28,974 nt of DNA. Source: JBCCFK01 sp965262315. Its GTDB lineage: Bacteria; Actinomycetota; Acidimicrobiia; Acidimicrobiales; UBA8592. The DNA is taken from the NCBI GenBank assembly GCA_965262315.1, contig CBDHFJ010000063.1, forward strand, positions 1 to 28,974, in the 5' to 3' direction. Below the pieces are notes generated by a model, which worked only from the letters and a program-made list of their open reading frames with translations, had not been told where the DNA came from and made no database searches. This document shows positions 22,415 through 28,974 of this stretch, piece after piece. Within the stretch, counting starts at the first letter, position 1. Each line of letters begins with the position of its first letter. The translations under genes were made by a program, and so were the position numbers.

Positions 22415-23155
22415 TCAGGCGTCGTCGGACCACCAGCTGGTGGTCGGCGCGTCCGGGATCGGTTGCCGGTAGCTGCGTTTCAGCCACAGCTCGTGGCGGC
22501 GGTGCCGCCGGCTCACGTTCCAGCCGTGGAGGAGCACCCCGGCGATCGCACCCCGGAGGAGATGGTCGCCCAGTCGTGCGTCGGGGTGGGTGAGCACGAT
22601 CCAGGAGCACACCGCGTGGAGCACCCCGAACCAGGCGAAGGAGAAGAATGCGAAGCTCGGAGCGAGGTACGGGATCAGGGCGATCCCGGTCATCACCGCC
22701 ATGACGAGCCCGGCGTCGCTCAACAGCTCGGCCCCCTCGAACACGTCGAGCGGCACCAGGAAGGGGAGCCACTGCACCAGTGCCAGCCCGAGCAACCACC
22801 GACGAGGGCGCAGCAGGTCCAGGGGCGCCGGTGCTCGCTCGCCCACGCGCCGAAGCGACCGGCCGTCGTGGGTCGCGCTGAGGTTCCCCACGTAGTCCAT
22901 GCTCACGCCGATCGTGCCCGGGGCGTTCGGGAGCGGCACGATCACCTGCGGATCCAGGAGCCGGCGATCGACCCCTTCGGCCACTGGGACGTCGTCGCGC
23001 CAGATGCCCACGGCATCGCCGGTGACCTGCACGTGCAGCCAGCTGCCGTCGTTCAGCACGAAGCTCGCCGTCTCGTCCGCCCGCGGATGGTCCACATCAC
23101 CAGTGTGTGCGCCGCCGCCGCACACCTCATGAGGACGCCAGCGCAAATCGGCCAC
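22415..23155 (-). CDS. Uncharacterised membrane protein with N-terminal soluble domain
   Basis: The protein has 246 residues from GTG 23155, with GGGAG almost touching it, so the start is uncertain; a GTG at 23095 is also possible. Residues 28-105 look like a beta-rich soluble domain (SFVLNDGSWLHVQVTGDAV, then GTIGVSMDYVGNLSATHDG). Four hydrophobic helices follow: WLLGLALVQWLPFLVPL, LLSDAGLVMAVMTGIALIPY, APSFAFFSFAWFGVLHAVC and LRGAIAGVLLHGW. The tail is basic, then acidic. I do not recognise a family. It is 98 bp downstream of the next minus-strand gene and may share its transcript. Confidence 0.75.
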   Translation of the reverse strand: MADLRWRPHEVCGGGAHTGDVDHPRADETASFVLNDGSWLHVQVTGDAVGIWRDDVPVAEGVDRRLLDPQVIVPLPNAPGTIGVSMDYVGNLSATHDGRSLRRVGERAPAPLDLLRPRRWLLGLALVQWLPFLVPLDVFEGAELLSDAGLVMAVMTGIALIPYLAPSFAFFSFAWFGVLHAVCSWIVLTHPDARLGDHLLRGAIAGVLLHGWNVSRRHRRHELWLKRSYRQPIPDAPTTSWWSDDA

Positions 23156-23253
23156 ACTCCCGGCGTCCGACCGGTCACCGGCGGTGACGGGAACCCATCA
23201 CGGATCCGTTCCGGACCGAGCGCCGAGGCTGATCGATCTGCGGCGTCGCCTGG

Positions 23254-24057
23254 TCACCAGAGTTGGTCGGTGTAGGTGTCGGTGCCGACGACGGTGGGAA
23301 TGAATGGCGCTGCCAGCACGACCCGGCCCAGGCCCGAGGCGTCGACCGCGTCGGCATATGACCGGAATCGGTCCCAGCACTCGCGCGGGTCGGTCTCGAG
23401 GAAGAACATCTGCATGGTCCGTTCCTCGCCGCCCGTCGGACTCCCCAGGTCCATCGGGGCATTGCCGTCGGTGGCATCGTTGCGCTCGATCGGCTTCCAG
23501 CTCACGCACGACGCAACGGGCGAGTCGGCGGCCATCAGCGCGGGCAGCGCGGTCTCGGTCAGGAACGCGACGAGGTCGTTCTCGGCCGCCGCCTCCGATC
23601 GCTCGATGAACACGCTCGCCATGCCGAGGTAGTGATGGTCGAGGGCGAGCTCGATGGGGACCGGATCAGCGTCGCGGTAGTGGGACCACGGGGCCCGGCA
23701 CAGCACGGTGTGGGCATGGTGGCGCTCGGAGAAGCCCCGGTCGTTGGCGTAGAGCTCCCACACCTGCTCCGACGCCCACGTGAAGTGCTCGTCGTGCTTG
23801 CCTTCGTGCACCCAGTACGTCGCCAGGTACGAGCCCTTGTCGAGGGGCACGGTCACCGGCGAGTCGGCGGGGAACCGGAGGTCCTTGAGTTCGCGGGTGG
23901 CGACCCAACGCTTCCCTGCGAAGAGCCAGGGCCCGATCATGCACCCGGCGTAGAAGTGATCGCGCTCGTACCACCGGTTGTAGGCGACCTCGTGGCCACG
24001 GCTGGGATCGACGAGCGTGTACAGCATGCTGCCGACTCGAACAGGATGATCGTTCAC
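23254..24057 (-). CDS. Uncharacterised protein, possibly ferredoxin-like (EthD/ABM-type) fold
   Basis: The protein has 267 residues from GTG 24057, with AAGGAG five bases upstream. The first domain starts VGSMLYTLVDPSRGHEVAYN, then RWYERDHFYAGCMIGPW; a strand followed by a helix with W-x-x-x-H is typical of EthD and related dimeric alpha/beta-barrel domains. A second strand/helix unit with HHYLGMASVFIE and later MQMFFLETDPRECWDRFRSY suggests two such domains in tandem. No catalytic motif is seen. Proteins of this fold often assist in degradation or polyketide pathways. The assignment is low confidence; the gene itself is secure. Confidence 0.78.
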   Translation of the reverse strand: MNDHPVRVGSMLYTLVDPSRGHEVAYNRWYERDHFYAGCMIGPWLFAGKRWVATRELKDLRFPADSPVTVPLDKGSYLATYWVHEGKHDEHFTWASEQVWELYANDRGFSERHHAHTVLCRAPWSHYRDADPVPIELALDHHYLGMASVFIERSEAAAENDLVAFLTETALPALMAADSPVASCVSWKPIERNDATDGNAPMDLGSPTGGEERTMQMFFLETDPRECWDRFRSYADAVDASGLGRVVLAAPFIPTVVGTDTYTDQLW

Positions 24058-24181
24058 GCTGGCTCCTTGGCCTCGGGTCGCCGGGCACCTGCGCAGCCGG
24101 CCGTCGAGGGAGTTGCTAGCACAGTGGAGTTCGGTGGCCCGAATGGCTCATGCTTGGGAAATCCGGGCCGATTGGAAGATC

Positions 24182-25084
24182 ATGGTTGCCATGCGTCCAC
24201 GCGTCGCTCGCCCGACCCTCGGCCTCCTGGCCGTGGCGCTGCTGTTCCTGCTGTCCGCGGGGTCGCCCGCGGCGGCGCAGGGCCAGATCGAGGTCCCGCG
24301 AGCCACCACCTTCACCCTCGAGAACGGCCGCGAATGCGCGCCCAACGTCGATGTCAACGTCTTCTTCGGGCTGCCCGAGGAGGGTGCGAACCGCATCGGC
24401 GTCACGGTCAGCGACGACAACGGTCACTTCTCGATCCCGCTCACCCTCCCGGGGAGCGCACCGCTCGGCGCCGGCGTGGTCACCGTCGAGTGCGGCATCG
24501 AGGGCAGTGTCCTGGTCTACGACGTCGTGGTCACCGAACCGGAGACGTTCGAGGTCATGGACTACGCACCCGTGGGTGCGGCAGCGCTCGGAGCCCTGGC
24601 GGTGGTCGGGCTGCTGGTCGCGGTGGTCAAGCGGCGCTCCGGCTCGTCAACCGACGCTGGAGACGATGTCGAAGCACGTGTCGAGCCGGCGGACTTCGGC
24701 CTGCCGGTCCCCGATGACGAGGACGACGACCCCGAGTACTGGTTCTGGGACGCCGACACCGACCGAGGACCCGCCAAGCGGCTCGCGTGCCTGACCGACA
24801 CCACCTTCTTCCTCCACGAGGTGCCCGCAGCGTCCTTCTCGCCACTCCTCGAGAAGCTGGCGGCCATGGGCCCCGACGCCGCCCTCGAGCGGGCCTTCTT
24901 CCGTGTCGCCGTCGACGACATCGACGAGGTCCGCCATCATCGCACCGAGATCCGGATCTCGTACCGGACCCCGCATGGGTTCGTGGCGAAGACCATCGAT
25001 CTCGCCACCGAGGTCGGTGAGGTCGTGAACTTCCTCTCCCGGCGGGTCCCGGTGATCGCCGAGGGGCCGGTCCCGAGCCACTGA
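24182..25084 (+). CDS. Secreted-then-anchored single-pass membrane protein of unknown function
   Basis: The protein has 300 residues from ATG 24182; GGAAG is 3 bases upstream, and ATG 24191, 12 bases from it, is an equally good start. A signal peptide (LGLLAVALLFLLSAG, cleavage near AAA/AQG) leads to a beta-rich extracellular domain with two cysteines (GRECAPNV and VECGIEG) and an Ig/CNA-like look (HFSIPLTLPGSAPL). A transmembrane helix (APVGAAALGALAVVGLLVAV) ends in KRR. The cytoplasmic part has an acidic linker (DDEDDDPEYWFWD) and a domain of about 110 residues with ALERAFFRVAVDDIDEVRHH. It diverges from the gene at 24057 and precedes the sugar transferase, so it may belong to the cell-surface unit. 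No family is recognised. Confidence 0.75.
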   Translation: MVAMRPRVARPTLGLLAVALLFLLSAGSPAAAQGQIEVPRATTFTLENGRECAPNVDVNVFFGLPEEGANRIGVTVSDDNGHFSIPLTLPGSAPLGAGVVTVECGIEGSVLVYDVVVTEPETFEVMDYAPVGAAALGALAVVGLLVAVVKRRSGSSTDAGDDVEARVEPADFGLPVPDDEDDDPEYWFWDADTDRGPAKRLACLTDTTFFLHEVPAASFSPLLEKLAAMGPDAALERAFFRVAVDDIDEVRHHRTEIRISYRTPHGFVAKTIDLATEVGEVVNFLSRRVPVIAEGPVPSH

Positions 25085-25328
25085 CCGTCGCTCGGAACCG
25101 CTCGGTCGCAGGCCTCGCCATGGCGCGCAATAGGAAGTTCGACCCATGGGTCGCACCCCTCGATCGCGGGCAGACTTGTCCTGCGGACGCGGCGGCGTTC
25201 GAGGCGACGGTGAGGACCCGACGATGAGCTCGACCGAAGAGCGAATGGCTGGTATCGGCACCGCTCGCCGGACTAGCATGCCGCCGGGAACGTTGGACCA
25301 GGGCGGGTCTGACGAGAAGGGCACTTCT

Positions 25329-26816
25329 GTGACGGCGACACAGACAGACGAGGCGCTGTCGACGCCTGTACGGACTCCTGGGCGAACCCCGGGTGCGCCG
25401 GCAAACCCCGGGCGATTCAACACCCCCAGGGTCATGCTCGTCTCCCTGGACATCGCTGCGGTCACCCTGGCCTGGGTGGCAGCGTTGTTCTCGCCGTTCG
25501 ACTGGGAGTTCGGGCAGCGCTCGACCGCCGTGGTCGCCCTGGGCGTCGGCCTCACCGGCGCGCTGCTCGTGCTGTTCGACCTCTACAAGTCTCGGGTCTC
25601 CAGCGTCCGCTCGGCCGAGCTCGCAGCCATCTCGCGGGTCGCCGCCCTGCTCATCCCGTCGATCCTGTTCTTCGACCTGCTGGCCACCCAGGAACTGCAC
25701 CTCGGGACCGACCTGGTGGCGGGGATCGCGACGTTCCTGTTCCTGATCATCGGGCGCAGCGTCTTCGACGGCTGGATCCGATCGGCCCGTCAGCAGGGTC
25801 GCTACACGCGCTCGGTCGTGGTGCTCGGCGCCGGGCCGGGGACCGACGATCTGATCGAGCTGCTCGAGGATCACCAGGAAGCCGGCTACCGCATCAAGGG
25901 TGTGGTGGCTCCCCGCGAGTCCGTCGATCATCTGAACGCCGACTGGCTCGGTGTCCCCGCCGACGTGATCGAGATCATGGAGACGGTGGGCGCCAACGGC
26001 GCCTTCGTGGTGGTCGACGAGCTGTCGGCCGCCGATCGCTCCTACGTCGTCGAGCAGCTTGCGGCGGCGGGCCATCACGTGCACCTGACGATGGGCATCG
26101 CCGGTATCGCCTCCCAGCGAGTGCAGCTCGCACCGATCGTGCACGAGCCCCTTCTCTACGTCGACCGACCGTCGCTGAAGCGATGGCAGCTCTGGGCCAA
26201 GCGGGTGCTGGACGTCACGGTCGCATCGGCGCTGTTGCTGGTGACGCTGCCGATCACCTTGTTCGCCGCGGCCCTCATCAAGCTCGAAGACCGCGGACCG
26301 GTCCTGTTCCGTCAGGACCGGGTCGGTCAGGGCGGTCGGAGTTTCCGGCTCTGGAAGTTGCGCACCATGAGCGTCGACGCCGAGGCCCGGTTGCAGGAGC
26401 TCAAGGAGCAGAACGCCCGCGGCGGCCCGCTGACCAAGATCGAGAGCGATCCGCGCATCACCCGGGTGGGCAAGTTCCTGCGCTTCAGCAGCATCGACGA
26501 GCTGCCGCAGCTCGTGAACGTGCTCTCCGGCCAGATGAGCCTCATCGGGCCGCGCCCGGCGCTGCCCAGCGAGGTCGAGGCGTTCGACGAGGAGCTGCTG
26601 GAGCGGCACAACGTGCTTCCGGGCATCACCGGCCTCTGGCAGGTCGAAGCCCGTGACAACCCCTCATTCGCCTCGTACCGGCGCCTCGACCTCTTCTACG
26701 TGAAGAACTGGTCGATCACGCTGGATCTGGTCATCCTGATCCTGACCGCGCAGACGGTCCTGGTTCGGGCAGCCAAGGGCGTGTTGAACCGGGGCGAGGG
26801 CGCCGAACTCGCCTGA
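25329..26816 (+). CDS. Polyisoprenyl-phosphate sugar-1-phosphate transferase (exopolysaccharide initiating glycosyltransferase)
   Basis: The preferred start is GTG 25329, with AGAAGGG seven bases upstream and a TAGCAT -10-like box at 25274-25279; in-frame ATGs at 25146 and 25224 give longer forms. The protein is about 495 residues. Four N-terminal helices are followed by a Rossmann-like CoA-binding region (SVVVLGAGPGTDDLIELLED). A fifth helix leads to the catalytic sugar-transferase domain from about residue 290: KRVLDVTVASALLLVTLPIT, GPVLFRQDRVGQGGRSFRLW KLRTM, TRVGKFLRFSSIDELPQLVN, MSLIGPRPALPSEV and PGITGLWQV. All are hallmarks of WbaP/CpsE-type enzymes, which transfer a sugar phosphate from a nucleotide sugar to undecaprenyl phosphate. 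It probably starts a capsule or exopolysaccharide pathway continuing beyond the window. Confidence 0.93.
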   Translation: MTATQTDEALSTPVRTPGRTPGAPANPGRFNTPRVMLVSLDIAAVTLAWVAALFSPFDWEFGQRSTAVVALGVGLTGALLVLFDLYKSRVSSVRSAELAAISRVAALLIPSILFFDLLATQELHLGTDLVAGIATFLFLIIGRSVFDGWIRSARQQGRYTRSVVVLGAGPGTDDLIELLEDHQEAGYRIKGVVAPRESVDHLNADWLGVPADVIEIMETVGANGAFVVVDELSAADRSYVVEQLAAAGHHVHLTMGIAGIASQRVQLAPIVHEPLLYVDRPSLKRWQLWAKRVLDVTVASALLLVTLPITLFAAALIKLEDRGPVLFRQDRVGQGGRSFRLWKLRTMSVDAEARLQELKEQNARGGPLTKIESDPRITRVGKFLRFSSIDELPQLVNVLSGQMSLIGPRPALPSEVEAFDEELLERHNVLPGITGLWQVEARDNPSFASYRRLDLFYVKNWSITLDLVILILTAQTVLVRAAKGVLNRGEGAELA

Positions 26817-26827
26817 GTCCCCGCCGG

Positions 26828-26909
26828 TGCCGGCCCTCGTGGTCCGGCCCCGGCAAAGCCAGAATTCGTGGTGTGGTCCTCAGCCTTCTCCGGCCCCCGC
26901 CGATGGGGG
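26828..26909 (+). terminator. Weak hairpins after the sugar-transferase gene
   Basis: TGCCGG (26828-26833) can pair with CCGGCA (26850-26855), and CCCCC (26894-26898) with GGGGG (26905-26909). No U-tract follows. They lie in the 161-bp gap before the formyltransferase/NRPS gene and may attenuate rather than end transcription. Confidence 0.3.
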
Positions 26910-26977
26910 AAGCTGGGGGACCGCTGCTGTGGTCACCACCGTTCGTTCGTCGCACCCGCCGCCCGATGGAAGTCACC

Positions 26978-28974
26978 ATGACCTACTCGACGCTCGTGTT
27001 CGTGGGAGATCATCCCTTGCTGGTCGCCTGTGCCGGTCGAGCCAGGGAAGCGGGGTTGACCGTTGCCGCGGTCAGCACCGATGACCCCTCCATCGCCGCG
27101 TGGGCGTCTGGCGAATCCATCGAGGTCGTGCCGTGGGCCGAGCTGGGCGACCACGTCCGGGCCACCCGTCCCGATGCGCTGCTGTCGGTCGGCAATCTCC
27201 GAATCCTGCCCGACGACATGGTCGACGCCACCCGGGTGACGATCAACTTCCACGACGGCCCGTTGCCCACCTACGCCGGCCTCCACACGCCGATGTGGGC
27301 ACTGCTCGACGATGCCACCGACTATCGGGTGACCTGGCACGTGGTCGAGGGCGGGGTCGACGAGGGCGATGTCCTCGCCACCAGCAGCTTCGAGATCGCT
27401 CCCGACGAGACCACCAGGTCGATGAACATCAAGTGCTTCGGGGCTGCGGGCGAAGCGTTCGAAGCGGTCCTCGATCAGCTCCGGTCCGGAGCGCTGGACC
27501 GAACGGTCCAGGAGGGCGAGGGCCGGTACTGCGGGCGCTACGACCGGCCCATTCCGGCCGGGGCGCTGGTGCCTCACCACATGAGCGCCGACGAGATCGC
27601 CCGCTACGTCCGGGCGCTCGACTTCGGCCCCACGATCAACCGGGTCGGCCGGGCGTTGCTCCAGGTCGACGATCGCCACCTCCTGGTCGTGCACGGGACG
27701 GGCCCCAGCGACCTGCCGGGCGGTGCCACGCCGGGCACCGTGCTGGCCGCATCGGCCCGCGACGGCGACGTGACCCTGACGGTCGCCACCACCACCGAGC
27801 CCATCGAGCTCCGCGGCTGGGCCGAGCCGGGCGCCACCATCCAAGGGCTGACCGACACCGTTCTGCCCGACCCCACACCGCTGCTCGGCGAGATCGAGGA
27901 ACGCCATCAGGCGTCGGTGCGGTCGGAGGTCTGGTGGTCCAAGCGGGTCGCGGCCGCAGCCGATCCCGACCTGTCGCACTTCGGTGCGAAGGAGGGCGCG
28001 AGCGAAGCGGTCGCGCCCCTGCGCTGCTCCTCGGTCGAGGAGGCCATGGCCATCGCGGCCGCCTTCGTCCTGTCCTACGCCGGCACTGACGCGGCCACGA
28101 TCGGCGTGGACGTGGCCCCCGAGATCTCCACCGCGCTGCGCTCGTGGTTCACCACCGTGGTGCCCGTCCCGCTCGAGGTCGATGCCGGAGCTTCCAGCGC
28201 CGACGCCGTGGCCGAGATCGCGACCGCCATCGGCGCCGCCCGGGATCGCGGTCCGTTCCTTCGAGACGTGCCCATCCGGATGCCCGAGCAGGTCGATGGA
28301 CCGATCGACACGCCGGGATCGGCGGTCGCCATCGTGGACGGTGCCACCAGCACCGATGCCCGACTGGAGATCGGCATCGTCGAGGGTGGTGCCGCCTGTC
28401 GTGTCCTCGCCCGTTCCGAGAGCGTCGGGCTCGCGGGACGGATCGCCGCCGGTCTCGAGGTGTTCGCCGTCGCCTACCACGCTGGATCGACCGGTCTGCT
28501 CGTCGACCTGCCCGTGTTGGGTCCCGACGAGACCGAGGCACTGTTCCGCAAGGGCGGTGTGCCCGACGAGGCCCCGTTCGCCGGCGCGCTGCATGCGCAG
28601 TTCCTGGCCGCCGCCGCGGCCACGCCCGATGCCACTGCCGTCGTGCACCGGGGGCGTGAGATCTCCTACGCCGACCTCGAGCAGCGGGCCCGCCGTGTGG
28701 CCACCGCGCTCGAGCGGCACGGGGTCAAGCCCGGTGGCTTCGTCGGGGTGTCCACGGCTCCCGGCCTCGACATGGTCGTCGGCATCCTGGGGGTGCTGAT
28801 GGCCGGCGCGGCGTACGTGCCGCTGGACCCGCGATTCCCTGCGGACCGGCTCACCTTCATGGTTGGCGACGCCGCCATGGACTTGGTGCTCACCGACGAT
28901 CTGGCCTCGGTGCCCGAGGGCGCTCCGGCCGCGTTGGACATCGGCGCCACCGCCGCCGACGGTTCGATCCCGCC
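26978..28974 (+). CDS. NRPS-like protein with N-terminal formyltransferase domain and adenylation domain (partial)
   Basis: The start is ATG 26978 with GGAAG upstream; 665 residues are visible before the window ends. The formyltransferase domain fills about residues 1-200. Its catalytic residues are N90 and H92 (INFHDGPLPTYAGLHTP) and D128 (VVEGGVDEGDVL), with the same spacing as N106, H108 and D144 of E. coli methionyl-tRNA formyltransferase. A C-terminal subdomain continues to about residue 300. Residues 300-520 resemble the second half of a condensation domain but lack HHxxxDG. An adenylation domain begins near residue 535 with the A1-like motif ISYADLEQ and the A2-like motif VLMAGAAYVPLDP. 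In linear gramicidin synthetase a formyltransferase precedes the first adenylation domain and formylates the starter amino acid, so an N-formylated peptide or amide is the likely product. Its neighbour is a glycan-initiating sugar transferase, so a role in surface polymer decoration is also possible. Confidence 0.88.
   Translation, partial: MTYSTLVFVGDHPLLVACAGRAREAGLTVAAVSTDDPSIAAWASGESIEVVPWAELGDHVRATRPDALLSVGNLRILPDDMVDATRVTINFHDGPLPTYAGLHTPMWALLDDATDYRVTWHVVEGGVDEGDVLATSSFEIAPDETTRSMNIKCFGAAGEAFEAVLDQLRSGALDRTVQEGEGRYCGRYDRPIPAGALVPHHMSADEIARYVRALDFGPTINRVGRALLQVDDRHLLVVHGTGPSDLPGGATPGTVLAASARDGDVTLTVATTTEPIELRGWAEPGATIQGLTDTVLPDPTPLLGEIEERHQASVRSEVWWSKRVAAAADPDLSHFGAKEGASEAVAPLRCSSVEEAMAIAAAFVLSYAGTDAATIGVDVAPEISTALRSWFTTVVPVPLEVDAGASSADAVAEIATAIGAARDRGPFLRDVPIRMPEQVDGPIDTPGSAVAIVDGATSTDARLEIGIVEGGAACRVLARSESVGLAGRIAAGLEVFAVAYHAGSTGLLVDLPVLGPDETEALFRKGGVPDEAPFAGALHAQFLAAAAATPDATAVVHRGREISYADLEQRARRVATALERHGVKPGGFVGVSTAPGLDMVVGILGVLMAGAAYVPLDPRFPADRLTFMVGDAAMDLVLTDDLASVPEGAPAALDIGATAADGSIP

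Noticed and set aside
22076..23275. 399-codon plus-strand frame
   Set aside because: It covers the antisense of a membrane-protein gene and a structured intergenic region, with no domain and no ribosome binding site.
24627..26609. 660-codon minus-strand frame
   Set aside because: It is antisense to the sugar transferase and the protein before it, and has the composition of a shadow frame.
26933..28720. 595-codon minus-strand frame
   Set aside because: It is antisense to the formyltransferase/adenylation gene, whose motifs and catalytic spacing are convincing.

Overview
The window is about 29 kb of GC-rich DNA with strong G/C third-position bias, dense ATGA-overlapping genes and several probable leaderless starts (a TANNNT -10 box only 6-9 nt before ATG/GTG). 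An rpmB-rpmG pair of the cysteine-poor type sits beside an HD protein that resembles the C-terminal part of actinobacterial CCA-adding enzymes. Together with a MalT-like LuxR regulator and DesK/NarL-type signalling, this points to an actinobacterium, plausibly Acidimicrobiia. That placement is inference. No insertion sequence, phage, CRISPR or plasmid feature was seen.

Layout. (1) 1-6.1 kb: a partial MalT-like LuxR regulator (-) diverges from a tightly packed plus-strand operon. The operon encodes a small protein, a multi-pass membrane protein, an ABC ATPase and permease, an S33-type alpha/beta hydrolase, an alternative-oxidase-family di-iron protein and two small membrane proteins. A perfect 14-bp palindrome lies between the two units. 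(2) 6.2-8.5 kb: a DoxX-like protein, then a histidine kinase and response regulator read from a probable leaderless promoter. A strong hairpin closes this unit against the convergent next one. (3) 8.6-12 kb: a TetR regulon. A Rieske oxygenase (-, one apparent frameshift) and tetR (+) share an intergenic region with two operators. The same promoter/operator arrangement, with identical 46-bp spacing, recurs 2.1 kb away in front of a lipoprotein and an AIM24-like gene. (4) 12.2-20.3 kb: tRNA-Arg(CCT), a PBP4-type D,D-carboxypeptidase lipoprotein, a membrane protein coupled to an alpha-toroid-like protein, a PAS-GGDEF-EAL protein whose 3' end lies in a 68-bp tandem repeat, and a secreted M23 peptidase fused to a seven-bladed FG-GAP propeller (three apparent single-base frameshifts). 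(5) 20.7-22 kb: rpmB, rpmG and an HD-only relative of CCA-adding enzymes. (6) 21.8-24 kb: small and uncharacterised minus-strand genes, including a 22-codon micro-ORF behind a structured leader. (7) 24.2-29 kb: an uncharacterised single-pass membrane protein, a polyisoprenyl-phosphate sugar transferase, and the start of an NRPS-like protein whose N-terminal formyltransferase domain keeps the Asn-His-Asp catalytic spacing of methionyl-tRNA formyltransferase. The last gene runs off the window.

The observations most worth following are the duplicated TetR operator module, the alternative-oxidase homologue inside an ABC/hydrolase operon, the formyltransferase-adenylation protein beside a glycan-initiating sugar transferase, and the M23/FG-GAP fusion with clustered indels. 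Four apparent frameshifts in two otherwise well-conserved genes could be assembly or base-calling errors and should be checked against reads before any biological reading.
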